A stretch of 64,000 bases of DNA from Pseudomonadota bacterium (lineage in GTDB: Bacteria; Pseudomonadota; Gammaproteobacteria; Burkholderiales; Burkholderiaceae_C): positions 176,876-240,875 of the forward strand of contig CAUJHV010000005.1 of NCBI GenBank assembly GCA_963205115.1. The letters run 5' to 3'. Made by a program: the position numbers and the translations under genes. Below, one piece after another: positions 48,697 through 56,917 of this stretch; the first letter of the stretch is position 1; the number at the start of each line of letters is the position of its first letter. The notes under the pieces are model-generated. The model was not told the DNA's origin and made no database searches. It saw only the letters and a program-made list of their open reading frames with translations.

Positions 48697-49338
48697 TCAC
48701 TGCGCAACGGTTGATGCAATGGTCGAAAGCAGCGGGCTCTGGAGATTCGCCTTTGGCTCGGCGCTTTCGAGAAAGAGGTGAATAGCGCCGTATTCCAACG
48801 GACACAACAAACTGTGGGCCTCATACGGTTTGTTGTTGATGCGGTACTGAATGGCATAGCTTTCGCAGATGAGCTTCCCACGCGCAACGATCTTGGCCTC
48901 AAGCAGTTTCACGTCGCCAGCGAGCTTGAAACTTCGATAGGTGTTTGGCAAGTTGTCCGAATGTTCGAAGATCGCCTTGGCGCTGGCACTGTTGGGCGCG
49001 ACAAGGGGGGACTCAAGGAGTGAACGAGTATGCGTCGTTCGCGCGTCGAAACCAAGAACCAGTCGGTTGCTCGGTTCTGACCCGAGGCGAGTGTCTTGTG
49101 CTTCAAGGAGCTTGTAGCCGCTGCCAGAAACAGGCGGTATCAATTCGAAGTCGACCTTGATACCGTCGGCATCTCTCTTGATCCGGTCCGGTGTGGCTGG
49201 TGGCACATAGTGTCAGTTACTTGGGATGGAGACGCTGAGAATGTCTCCGAATCTGAAGGGGAGTTGACCTACTTCTGCGGCTTGTGCAAACGCCCAGCCA
49301 GGAGAAGTCAGCAAGAGCAGTGAAAGAGTCCGATGCAT
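48697..49338 (-). pseudogene. Secreted protein gene with an internal stop codon
   Basis: A start ATG at 49338 gives a signal peptide (MHRTLSLLLLTSPGWAFAQA) followed by 20 residues and a TGA at 49213-49215. The same frame continues past it as a 169-codon frame (KRDADGIKVDFELIPPVSG, YAIQYRINNKPYEAHSLLC) with no signal of its own. The simplest reading is one secreted protein of ~213 residues broken by a nonsense mutation. A restart at GTG 49206 is possible. Family unknown. Confidence 0.6.
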
Positions 49339-49357
49339 CTGGGGAGGTAACTGTGAC

Positions 49358-49474
49358 GCCCAACGTTCGCGGTAACCTGCCTGCGTAGGCAGGTGGCGTA
49401 AGCCCGGACGGGCAAGATGCAGAAAGCCAGCACGGCCGGGCTTACGACGCCTGCCGTAGCGGGTCCGGTTGACC
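49358..49474 (-). other. attC site interrupted by an insertion sequence (left part)
   Basis: GCCCAAC core then GTTCGCGGTAACCTG...GTAAGCCCGG and its complement CCGGGCTTAC, GCGGGTCCGGTTG. The right core GTTAGGC reappears at 50251-50257, after the insertion. Confidence 0.8.
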
Positions 49475-50250
49475 GAATACGAGGGGACTTCCCCAGTCCA
49501 GCAACGGTATCGATGTACCAAGATTGACTCGCGGAAGTTCAATCTGATCGGAATGGGGAAGTCATGACGGAGATTACACGAGCGCTCGTAGCACGGGTAG
49601 GGGTGGATCTGTCCAAGCGGTTCTCCAGGTTCATGCCGTGGACCGCTCGGGCCGGGTATTGCTGGCCAAGGCGATGTCGCCTGATCGATTCTTCGCCGGG
49701 TGCGCCGATCTGCCCGCTGGCTGCCAGATCGCCGTGGAAGCCTGCGGTCGCGCGCACCACGTCGCCCGGCGACTTCGGCAGCTGGGTCTGGAGCCGCGCC
49801 TGTTCGCCGGCCACTTCGTCACCCCGTACCACATGGCAGGCAAGAGCGGGAAGAACGACGCCAACGACGCCGCCGCCATCTGCCCTGCTGCCGGCCGACC
49901 GCATATGCGCTTCGTTCCGATCAAGACGGCCGAGCAGCAAGGTCAGCTCGCCGTGCACCGGCTGCGCGAAGGCTTCAAGGAAGAACGCACCGCGCTCCTC
50001 AACCGCATCCGGGGCCTGCTCACGGAATTCGGTCCGGCCATGAGCACGCTGAATGAATCGAGTCCTGCCGAGCGGTTCGTATCTTGAGCCTCGGTGATCG
50101 CCACCGAAACCAGCCCGCCTGTAGATGTGCAGTCTGTCCTTCCACGGGGATGTCTTCGACTATCAAGTCCCGCTGCAAGTTACATAGAAAGTCAGCTATG
50201 GAGAACAGCCGCTGAGAACTGTTGACTCAATGCGAGGTCCCTGTAGAGGG
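49475..50250 (+). mobile_element. IS1111-type (IS110 family) element inserted in attC, internally deleted
   Basis: Starts about GAATACGAGGGGACTTCCCC and continues CAGCAACGGTATCGATG, shared with the copy at 63861. It contains the 5' part of a DEDD transposase and ends just before GTTAGGC. At about 780 bp it is roughly half of a complete element. Boundaries are approximate because these elements do not make target duplications. Confidence 0.8.
49564..50087 (+). pseudogene. IS110/IS1111 transposase, frameshifted and truncated
   Basis: Start MTEITRALVARVGVDLSK holds the first aspartate of the DEDD motif; a single-base shift near 49620 moves the rest to another frame (VDRSGRVLLAK), with CQIAVEACGRAHH (glutamate) and GKNDANDAAAI (two aspartates). 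The C-terminal transposase_20 domain with the conserved serine is absent. It cannot make an active enzyme. Confidence 0.88.
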
Positions 50251-50251
50251 G

Positions 50252-50791
50252 TTAGGCCGCATTGAGTACACGCTGCGTTGCTTCGGACACTTGAATTCTT
50301 GTCTGGCTATCGATCTCACGTTGAAGCGCCGCCCGCGCCGTTGGCGTCAGTGGCGACTGCAGAGAGAGAAGTTGCTCGGGTTCCTCGACAGAGGTGAACC
50401 AGCGCAAACCGTCCGCAAGAACGCATTGATACATTTCCTGGGCGCAAGACTCCCAGCTTGCATCCTCTGCGTCAAAGTCGAACCTGTAGCGCCTGTGATT
50501 TGGGACCTCGGGATCTGCGATCTCATCAGAGCAAGGTCCGTTCAAGTGAGCGCCTGGAAAGTCGTCTGAGCGAACGCGAACGCCGAAATGGAGTCTGAAC
50601 GATGCCGCGAAGGTCAACTTGTGGATGTGCACGAACTCAATGACGTGCTGCTTGGGCCGTGTGAAGATGCTTGTCTTTGTGCGTTGAAAGCCAAGAGCTC
50701 TAAGCTTGTTGGCAAGAAGTCGAGCCACTTTCTGTGCGTTCCGAGATTCCTGCTTCTTTTCAGGCGAACCAGGTGCGGCATAGGTAGGCAT
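50252..50791 (-). CDS. DUF4304-like protein
   Basis: A 179-residue protein. RLLANKLRALGFQRTKTSIF, HVIEFVHIHK and AASFRLHFGVRVRSDDFPG resemble the DUF4304 pattern of proteins sharing a fold with polymerase-like or toxin-related domains; unproven. Ends inside the attC core GTTAGGC. Cargo interrupted upstream by no element. Confidence 0.65.
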   Translation of the reverse strand: MPTYAAPGSPEKKQESRNAQKVARLLANKLRALGFQRTKTSIFTRPKQHVIEFVHIHKLTFAASFRLHFGVRVRSDDFPGAHLNGPCSDEIADPEVPNHRRYRFDFDAEDASWESCAQEMYQCVLADGLRWFTSVEEPEQLLSLQSPLTPTARAALQREIDSQTRIQVSEATQRVLNAA

Positions 50792-50808
50792 GAGATGGTG
50801 GCTATGCG

Positions 50809-50937
50809 GCCTAACGTAAAGCTCAGCCGCGCGCGGAGTCGTGACGACAGCAGCGGCTTGCACAACATGGGCGAAGCCCATTGCCAGCTGCGAGTGACGG
50901 CACGCCGTAGCGCGTCGGCTTCAGTGCCACTTTAGGC
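50809..50937 (-). other. attC site, 129 bp, right core altered
   Basis: GCCTAAC left, TTTAGGC right (50931-50937); main class with ATGGGCGAAGCCCAT centre. Confidence 0.85.
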
Positions 50938-50967
50938 CTCATTCACGCACACTCGCCATGCTACGCC

Positions 50968-51360
50968 TCAACAGGAGTACCGCTCCACGAAGCGCGGCTC
51001 GCCGGTATGGTGAACATGCACAGCAGTGCCGGTCACCACCAGCGCTGCGCCGTTGGCGAATTGAATTGCAAGGCGTACGGTGTCTGCGGCCTCATAGGGG
51101 AGCGGCACAAGACGCACTGGGGTGTCGTCTACGAGCAGATCTCCGTCGGATATCTTTCCGACGCATTCCTGGAGCGAACCTCTCCATGTGGCGTTGTCCA
51201 CCTTGAGTTCAACTCCCTGGGCGTAGACCTCCCCGCCGTCACCGTCCGGAGAACCCTCCGAGTGGTGAACGTAGGCCGCGGAGAACAGGACGCGAACTGC
51301 TCCGGCGCTGGTTTCAATTGTCGAGACTTCGGAGTCTCGGAGTTCAAGAGTGGCAGTCAT
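50968..51360 (-). CDS. Hypothetical cassette protein
   Basis: A 130-residue soluble, strand-rich protein (SAAYVHHSEGSPDGDGGEVY, VDNATWRGSLQECVGKISDG, AIQFANGAALVVTGTAVHVH). No recognised family. Start ATG at 51360 between two good attC sites. Confidence 0.7.
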   Translation of the reverse strand: MTATLELRDSEVSTIETSAGAVRVLFSAAYVHHSEGSPDGDGGEVYAQGVELKVDNATWRGSLQECVGKISDGDLLVDDTPVRLVPLPYEAADTVRLAIQFANGAALVVTGTAVHVHHTGEPRFVERYSC

Positions 51361-51393
51361 TGCGTTGAGACTTGCACAGTGGCTTGCTATGCG

Positions 51394-51522
51394 GCCAAAC
51401 GTATAGCTCAGCCGCGCGCGGAGGCGTGAAGCCGGGAGCGGCTGGCACAAAATGGACGAAGCCCATTGCCGGCCGCGAGTGGCGGCACGCCGTAGCGCGT
51501 GGGCTGCAGCGCCATGTTAGGC
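51394..51522 (-). other. attC site, 129 bp
   Basis: GCCAAAC left, GTTAGGC right (51516-51522); main class centre GGCTGGCACAAAATGG. Confidence 0.92.
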
Positions 51523-51549
51523 CTCACGCGCGGTGACCCGTCAGAGACA

Positions 51550-51984
51550 TCAACTTTGCACTCTCTTGAGGAGTTCACTTGAAAGATCCTTAGGGTAGAG
51601 CTTGATCTTCTTCGAAGTGCAGATCGACTCGGCTACACCTCCGAGCCACTGCTCGTATGGCGAGGTCTGCACCGTTGCGAACTGAATCCACCCTGTCTTG
51701 CGCGAGTCGGCTGGCCGGACTCTCCCGCACAGAACATAGCGGCCAGGTCCAACATCCGAGAAGTACCCAACTCGAACTTGCCGAAGCGCGGCGATTCGAA
51801 GAGGACTTGAGGTCTTGAACTCTGCAGCCGCAGTTGAAAGCAAGAACTCCGTTACCCCCTTCGGTGGTTCGGCTGGTGCCTTTGTCGAACGACTCGCCTC
51901 TGAAGCGACGGCGTTCACGATGCTGAATGAAGCCACGAGAGACGCGAACAACACGATGACGAGGCGGCGGGTGGCTTGGTGCAT
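51550..51984 (-). CDS. Secreted hypothetical protein
   Basis: A 144-residue protein with signal peptide (LVIVLFASLVASFSIVNAVA). Mature part GVTEFLLSTAAAEFKTSSP, GYFSDVGPGRYVLCGRVRP, GWIQFATVQTSPYEQWLG. One disulfide is possible. No named family; the next two genes also export products. Confidence 0.7.
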   Translation of the reverse strand: MHQATRRLVIVLFASLVASFSIVNAVASEASRSTKAPAEPPKGVTEFLLSTAAAEFKTSSPLRIAALRQVRVGYFSDVGPGRYVLCGRVRPADSRKTGWIQFATVQTSPYEQWLGGVAESICTSKKIKLYPKDLSSELLKRVQS

Positions 51985-51992
51985 CTCGGGAG

Positions 51993-52121
51993 GCCTAACG
52001 TTCGCGGTAAGCTGGCGCCAATGGCAGGACGCCAAGCCCAAGCCACAGAAAATGTACACCGTACCTGTGGCTTGGGCTTGGTGGCCTGCCGTTGGTGCTC
52101 AGCTTGTCCACAGAGTCAGGC
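51993..52121 (-). other. attC site, GTAAGC class, 129 bp
   Basis: GCCTAAC left, GTCAGGC right (52115-52121). The centre is a strong palindrome, CCAAGCCCAAGCCACAG and CTGTGGCTTGGGCTTGG. Confidence 0.88.
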
Positions 52122-52143
52122 ATCGCTTCGGCGAGAATTGGTA

Positions 52144-52542
52144 CTACTGCAGGCGCCAAACATGCTCGAGTACGACAGACATGCCGAAAGGCCTGCCATC
52201 AAGTGTTCCTGGCTCAAAGTTGCACGTTCGCATAGATGCCAAGGTGGTGGCATCCAGGAGGCTGTGCCCGCTGGACTTGATCATGAGCATTCCCACCACC
52301 TTCCCTGTGTTTGAAACGTCAAACCGAACCTTGACTGCACCTTGCATTTCGTCCCGGCGAGCGCGAGCCGAGTACTGAGGGACCTCACATGAGTCGGGAA
52401 CCACCTTTGGCAGTACTCGTACTCTTTGGTCCGGTGCTGGCCTGTTACCGGTAGTCGAACCTTCGATTGGAGCGCTCGGGTCCTGGGCAAGCGCAGCCTG
52501 GGCAACAGAGGCGACAACTACGAGAAGGTATCTGAAGCGCAT
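52144..52542 (-). CDS. TonB C-terminal-like secreted protein
   Basis: A 132-residue protein with signal peptide (RYLLVVVASVAQAALA), then a TonB C-terminal-like domain (GAVKVRFDVSNTGKVVGMLM, SGHSLLDATTLASMRTCNFEPG). No transmembrane anchor apart from the cleaved signal, so it is not a classical TonB. May bind cell wall or an outer membrane partner. Confidence 0.8.
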   Translation of the reverse strand: MRFRYLLVVVASVAQAALAQDPSAPIEGSTTGNRPAPDQRVRVLPKVVPDSCEVPQYSARARRDEMQGAVKVRFDVSNTGKVVGMLMIKSSGHSLLDATTLASMRTCNFEPGTLDGRPFGMSVVLEHVWRLQ

Positions 52543-52568
52543 GGTGCAGATCTGTGTGTGAGTGCGAT

Positions 52569-52697
52569 GCCTAGCGAAAAGCTCAGTCGCGCGCGGAGGC
52601 GTGGCGCCAGGAGCAGCCGGCGGAGAATGGCCGAAGGCCAACGCCGGACGCGAGTGGCGGCACGCCGTAGCGCGTCGGTTGCAGCGCCATGTTAGGC
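52569..52697 (-). other. attC site, 129 bp, left core altered
   Basis: GCCTAGC left, GTTAGGC right (52691-52697); GCCGGCGGAGAATGGCC centre. Confidence 0.88.
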
Positions 52698-52805
52698 GGC
52701 TGCCGCGAATTGCCAATGGTGATTGCGAGAGTACGTACGGCTTGACCAACTGGTACAACCACGCCTGCCAGTGGCCGGCTTGGCCATATGAACTGGAGAC
52801 AAACC

Positions 52806-53126
52806 ATGATCAAGGTGAGCGTGATGTACCCGAACAAGACCAGCGCACGGTTTGACCACGCATATTACCGGGACAAGCACATGCCGCTGGTGAAGACGCG
52901 GATGGGCGCTTCATGTTTGTTCTACACCGTCGACAAGGGCCTCGCCGGTGGTTCGCCTGACGACCCGCCGACCTATGTTGGCATGTGCCACATCTACTGC
53001 GACTCCGTCGACTCGTTCCAGGCAGGCTTTGGTCCGCACGCAAAGGAAATTCTCGCCGACATTCCCAACTACACCGACTTGTCCCCAGTCCTTCAGATCA
53101 GCGAAGTAGTCGTCGGCCAAGAGTGA
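52806..53126 (+). CDS. EthD-domain protein, reversed cassette gene
   Basis: A 106-residue EthD/ferredoxin-fold protein: IKVSVMYPNKTSARFDHAYY, RDKHMPLVKTRMG, YVGMCHIYCDSVDSFQAGF. The KHMPL block and a histidine are the family hallmark (ether-degradation-associated, possible small-molecule monooxygenase or dimeric binding protein). It runs on the plus strand, against all other cassette genes, with GGAG nine bases before ATG 52806, so it needs its own promoter. Confidence 0.9.
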   Translation: MIKVSVMYPNKTSARFDHAYYRDKHMPLVKTRMGASCLFYTVDKGLAGGSPDDPPTYVGMCHIYCDSVDSFQAGFGPHAKEILADIPNYTDLSPVLQISEVVVGQE

Positions 53127-53168
53127 GACGCCCGACGACCCAGCCACCGCGGTTGCTTTGACTCAGCA

Positions 53169-53297
53169 GCCTGACGTAAAGCTCAGCCGCGCGCGAAGGC
53201 GTGGCGCCAGGAGCAGCCGGCGGACAATGGCCGCAGGCCACCGCCGGGCGCGAGTGGCGGCACGCCGTAGCGAGGCTGCTGCAGCGCCATGTTAGGC
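53169..53297 (-). other. attC site, 129 bp
   Basis: GCCTGAC left, GTTAGGC right (53291-53297); GCCGGCGGACAATGGCC centre, near twin of 52569. Confidence 0.9.
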
Positions 53298-53319
53298 CTC
53301 GTTCGCATGAGACGCGCCT

Positions 53320-53856
53320 TCACTGACTCGCTGAGATCACTGCACCCGCCAGTTCCACCTCGGTGGGTGACTCGAACTTCTTATCCATAAAATCGAAGAT
53401 GGCGGGAGAAACTTCAAAGGCAAAAGTCTCCCCACGTTCAGAATTCCGGGACAAAACGCGGGCTCGACGCAGCGCGTATGGTGCCGTGATGTAGTGCAGC
53501 TGCGTGCTGATACCACCCAGGCGAGCCAGATCAATGAATCGAGTTCTATCGCTGACTCGCATGAAGCCTAAATCCAGGACCACCTTGCCCCCGAGGCTAA
53601 GGATCTGAGACGCGAGCGACCAGATTCGAGATTCGCAGCGCTCGACCCTCGCCAAGACCCAGGTCAGACTCATAGACCTCGGCAGATCCGCTCCAAAGAG
53701 TTCGATCATCCACTCGTCGATGGAGAACCTGACAGCACCTATGTTCTCCGCCAAAGCGCGGGCGTAGGTCGTCTTCCCGGCGCCCTGCGGACCGAAGACT
53801 ATGTGAGCACTGGATGACTGATTCAAGTATTCTCTGCCGAGGTGACGAGGGTTCAA
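53320..53856 (-). CDS. P-loop kinase-like ATPase (AAA_33)
   Basis: A 178-residue nucleotide-binding protein: IVFGPQGAGKTTYARALAEN (Walker A), SIDEWMIELFG (typical after-loop), GGKVVLDLGFM and LHYITAPYALRRARVLSRN. The layout resembles zeta-toxin or chloramphenicol-phosphotransferase kinases. TTG start at 53856. The phosphate acceptor is unknown. Confidence 0.85.
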   Translation of the reverse strand: MNPRHLGREYLNQSSSAHIVFGPQGAGKTTYARALAENIGAVRFSIDEWMIELFGADLPRSMSLTWVLARVERCESRIWSLASQILSLGGKVVLDLGFMRVSDRTRFIDLARLGGISTQLHYITAPYALRRARVLSRNSERGETFAFEVSPAIFDFMDKKFESPTEVELAGAVISASQ

Positions 53857-53863
53857 GTACGAG

Positions 53864-53992
53864 GCCTAACGTGCCGCTCAGCGGCACACAATGGCATGAC
53901 GCCGCGCCCGTCGGGCGCAAAATGGCCGAAGGCCTGCGCCTGCCGGGCGCGGAGCCATGCCGTTGCGTGTCGGGTGCCGCGTGGAGTTAGAC
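53864..53992 (-). other. attC site, 129 bp, variant centre
   Basis: GCCTAAC left, GTTAGAC right (53986-53992). Arms GTGCCGCTCAGCGGCAC and GCGCGGAGCCATGCC differ from the main class and match 47903. Confidence 0.88.
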
Positions 53993-54028
53993 GTCACCAT
54001 GCAAGCTCGACAGCTCACGTCGAGCGAC

Positions 54029-54421
54029 TCACTTTGCTCGGAACTTCCATTCATAGCCACGTGGCGTGGCCCCCCGAAATGGGAACTCCTTGTCCTCTTG
54101 ATTGAACTGCAGCCGCAGAGCCGGATCTCTGCAACCATCAAACATGACCGTGTTTATGCCCACTTCGACAGCGTTCTCGCACGTCAGATCGTAGGGAATG
54201 ACCAGGCGAATCTTTGCAACCACTCTGTCGCCTTGGCGGACAAAAAGGACTTCTGTAACTCCAGAACCTCCTGGCCCCGTCCACTCCGCCCGCCACCCTG
54301 TTGGTCTCAGGAGTGCTGTCAGCATCGAGTTCTCCTCCTGTGCAAAGGCTAAAGTAGCTCCTGCGATCTGCAGCAAGCAACAAGCCAGAACTGGGAGCAG
54401 TTTGAGTCTAAGCGTGGCCAT
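54029..54421 (-). CDS. Secreted hypothetical protein
   Basis: A 130-residue protein with a signal peptide (RLKLLPVLACCLLQIAGATLA). Mature part has GWRAEWTGPGGSGVTEVLFV, AKIRLVIPYDLTCENAVEVG and FDGCRDPALRLQF, probably one disulfide. Unknown function. Confidence 0.72.
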   Translation of the reverse strand: MATLRLKLLPVLACCLLQIAGATLAFAQEENSMLTALLRPTGWRAEWTGPGGSGVTEVLFVRQGDRVVAKIRLVIPYDLTCENAVEVGINTVMFDGCRDPALRLQFNQEDKEFPFRGATPRGYEWKFRAK

Positions 54422-54533
54422 CAAGAACTCCTACGTGCAGTAGGGTAGCTGAAGCTGTCGCACGGAATTGGCTTTGGATCAAGCGCCGACGTAGTGGTGC
54501 GGGCTTGGCCAACGACGAAAATCGCACAGTGAC

Positions 54534-54662
54534 GCCTAGCGTAAAGCTCAGCCGCGCGCGGAGGTGTGGCGCCAGGAGCGGCTGGCACAAAATGGGCGAA
54601 GCCCTTTGCCAGCCGTGAGTGGCGGCACGCCGTACCGCGTCGACTGCAGCGCCATGTTGGGC
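54534..54662 (-). other. attC site, 129 bp, left core altered
   Basis: GCCTAGC left, GTTGGGC right (54656-54662); main class arms and ATGGGCGAAGCCCTT centre. Confidence 0.9.
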
Positions 54663-54675
54663 GACAGTATCACGT

Positions 54676-55080
54676 TCATGGCGTCGCAACCTGGCGCAAA
54701 GCATAAGCGACCACTGTAGCCAGGCATAGCCCACCCCACAGAAGCAGAGTCTTGCGCCGGTCACGCTGGCTCTCGAAGTGCGTGAAGAACAGGTGACCGA
54801 GTAGGTCCGTGATTGCAGTCATTCCACCGCGAACCGCTACGGCCACGGCGACCCCAAGGTAGATGAAATGAAAGTAGAGCGGCAGGCTCAAGAATATGTG
54901 CGCTGCCAGCCTTGGGCTGGCCGTGACGGTGATGAGGCCCAAGTAAAGCGAAAGCGCGAACACCGGGACCGCCAGCACAACAGCTAGCAGGCGTGTAGCA
55001 GAGTCTTCCTCGTCATCAGCTGCGCCGTCAGCAGACCGCCTGCTCCTTCTGGCGCTTGGAGTCTTCCAGGACGCGCTCAT
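54676..55080 (-). CDS. Membrane protein with three helices
   Basis: A 134-residue protein: basic N-terminal tail (TPSARRSRRS), then VLAVPVFALSLYLGLITV, FLSLPLYFHFIYLGVAVAVA and LLLWGGLCLATVVAYAL. Basic tail cytoplasmic by the positive-inside rule. No known family. Confidence 0.7.
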   Translation of the reverse strand: MSASWKTPSARRSRRSADGAADDEEDSATRLLAVVLAVPVFALSLYLGLITVTASPRLAAHIFLSLPLYFHFIYLGVAVAVAVRGGMTAITDLLGHLFFTHFESQRDRRKTLLLWGGLCLATVVAYALRQVATP

Positions 55081-55094
55081 GGTCGATCTCTGGC

Positions 55095-55223
55095 GCCCAA
55101 CGTGTGTGTTGAGCCGCCGCCAGCGGCAGGACACTGCGCGCGGGCAAGGCAGACTTAGCGCAGCGAGCCTTGCCCGCGCGTGGCGGTCCGCTGTTGGAGG
55201 TCGGCTCGAACGCGGGGTTAGGC
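55095..55223 (-). other. attC site, 129 bp, distinct arms
   Basis: GCCCAAC left, GTTAGGC right (55217-55223). The hairpin GCGCGCGGGCAAGGC/GCCTTGCCCGCGCG is near perfect. Confidence 0.92.
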
Positions 55224-55270
55224 ATCAGACGCTGCCGCTCAAGCCAGAGTATCCGAAGGCAGGCACAGCG

Positions 55271-55699
55271 TCAGCCAGACGGCAGCAATGTGAGCGCATT
55301 GCAATGACTTGCCGAAAAGACCCGCCGCTCAGGCGCAGCCTGCGCGGAACTGGGTACTGCCTCGTAGAACTGAACATGGAAAGTCCAAAGGTCAAGTTGA
55401 TCTCTCTCGACGGCAAAGGCCTCCTTGTTGAGAAGACTACGCAGCCGGCAAGCTGCGCGCATGAACAGCATACCTTCGGCACGCCCCAGTCGAGGCGGTG
55501 CCTCGACCTGAAGCGTTGACACCTCCCCAACCCTGCGGATCTCCTTGACGACGACAACGACCGGCTTCTGTGTGTCGTTGTCCGTCAGGTTGAACGTTTG
55601 CTCGAAAAGCCCCTCAGGACTTGATCGGACGCTGCCAACTTGCGAACAGGCGCTCACCAGCACTGCAATCATCAGGCAGATAGGAGCAAACGCTTCCAC
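55271..55699 (-). CDS. Putative lipoprotein
   Basis: A 142-residue protein, GTG start, lipobox LVSAC (cysteine at residue 18) after PICLMIAVLVSA. Mature part includes FEQTFNLTDNDTQKPVVVVV and LDLWTFHVQFYEAVPS. Probably membrane-anchored in the periplasm. No known family. Confidence 0.7.
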   Translation of the reverse strand: MEAFAPICLMIAVLVSACSQVGSVRSSPEGLFEQTFNLTDNDTQKPVVVVVKEIRRVGEVSTLQVEAPPRLGRAEGMLFMRAACRLRSLLNKEAFAVERDQLDLWTFHVQFYEAVPSSAQAAPERRVFSASHCNALTLLPSG

Positions 55700-55705
55700 T
55701 CTGAT

Positions 55706-55834
55706 GCCTAACGTTCGCGCTAAGCTGCCCGCGGAGGCGTGCGCTGTAAGCCCGGGCCGCGATGACGCACCATGTGCCGCGGCCCGGGCTTACAGCGCAT
55801 GCCGTAGCGGGTCAGCTTGAGCGAGGTGTTAGGC
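55706..55834 (-). other. attC site, GTAAGC class, 129 bp
   Basis: GCCTAAC left, GTTAGGC right (55828-55834); GTAAGCCCGGGCCGCG and CGGCCCGGGCTTAC arms. Confidence 0.93.
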
Positions 55835-55863
55835 CGCACTTTGTGGCGATGGAGTGCGGCGTG

Positions 55864-56214
55864 TCAGAGAGGGCTTCCACCCACAGACCAGCCATAGGCC
55901 GCCATGCATGTCTTGAAGCTGCCTGAATACCCGAACCAGTAGCCAGGTGTCTTACTCGTTCCTGTCTCGCGGGCGCAGTTGTCCTTTGCACGTTCGATGG
56001 CTTCCTCGCGTTGCTGAAGCCAACGGGTCTCGCTTTGGTGCCTGGACGCAGCCCATGCTGCGTCAGAAAGGTCGCCGCGCGGTACGCGAGGTGGGGCCCT
56101 CAACGCCTCGTCCTTCCCGCGATACGTCCATTCGTCTGTGAGAACATACGTCGTTTCACACCCGACCAGCAAGGCAGTGAACAGCGCTGGCAACCATTGA
56201 GTGACTGACTTCAT
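55864..56214 (-). CDS. Putative lipoprotein
   Basis: A 116-residue protein with signal QWLPALFTALLVGC (lipobox LVGC), then a helix-rich charged part with two cysteines (AKDNCARETG, SFKTCMAAYGW) and an ending GWSVGGSPL. Unknown family. Confidence 0.7.
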   Translation of the reverse strand: MKSVTQWLPALFTALLVGCETTYVLTDEWTYRGKDEALRAPPRVPRGDLSDAAWAASRHQSETRWLQQREEAIERAKDNCARETGTSKTPGYWFGYSGSFKTCMAAYGWSVGGSPL

Positions 56215-56276
56215 GTCGTTGAGCCGAGAGGTCGGACAGCGTCACGGACAGGGGAACGAGACGGGTGTCATTTGCG

Positions 56277-56405
56277 GCCTAACGTATAGCTCAGCCGCGC
56301 GCGTAGGCGTGGCGCCAGGAGCGGCTGGCACAAAATGGGCGAAGCCCATTGCCAGCCGCGAGTGGCGGCACGCCGTAGCGCGTCGGCTGCAGCGCCATGT
56401 TAGGC
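56277..56405 (-). other. attC site, 129 bp
   Basis: GCCTAAC left, GTTAGGC right (56399-56405); main class consensus. Carries the stop of the upstream VOC gene. Confidence 0.95.
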
Positions 56406-56777
56406 GCCAACCGCGCGTTGAGACACTGGACCGCGAAGACCAAGGCAATTTCCCCATGGGTCTTGCACCTGACACATGCTCATTCCGTCTTCGATTTCCA
56501 TTGGACCGCGATAGAGGGTGGCACCGAGGACCTGAAGCCTAGCTAGCTCAGCGCCAAGATCGCAAACGGACCAATAGACAACCGTGCCTGCTGGACCAGA
56601 CGATACCTTCTCGTCAGATTGAACGACTTCGAGACGGACGCTCCGAAGCTGCAGAAAAGTGAACTCCGGTGAGGTCAAACTGCGCGCGATCGCTTCGGGA
56701 AACGCGCGCGCGTACCAACCGAGCGCAGCCGCTGGATCGGGAGCGTGAATCATGATCGCGACGACGTCTGACGGCAT
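56400..56777 (-). CDS. VOC family protein
   Basis: A 125-residue glyoxalase-like protein: VVAIMIHAPDPAAALGWYAR, EFTFLQLRSVRLEVVQSDEK, PAGTVVYWSV and the end MCQVQDPWGNCLGLRGP. The usual C-terminal ligand glutamate is replaced (CLGL), which may alter metal binding. The stop lies in the attC core. Confidence 0.88.
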   Translation of the reverse strand: MPSDVVAIMIHAPDPAAALGWYARAFPEAIARSLTSPEFTFLQLRSVRLEVVQSDEKVSSGPAGTVVYWSVCDLGAELARLQVLGATLYRGPMEIEDGMSMCQVQDPWGNCLGLRGPVSQRAVGA

Positions 56778-56788
56778 TTGACTTTGGT

Positions 56789-56917
56789 GCCTAACGTAAA
56801 GCTCAGCCGCGCGCGGAGGCGTGGCGCCAGGAGTGGCTGGCACAAAATGGCCGCAGGCCATTGCCGGCAGCGAGTGGCGGCACGCCGTAGCGCGTCGGCT
56901 GCAGCGCCATGTTAGGC
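56789..56917 (-). other. attC site, 129 bp
   Basis: GCCTAAC left, GTTAGGC right (56911-56917); main class. The TAA stop of the PIN-like gene lies in this core. Confidence 0.95.

Noticed and set aside
49564..50043. A 159-codon frame as an intact transposase
   Set aside because: After 18 codons the frame leaves the IS110 sequence; the family match continues in another frame.
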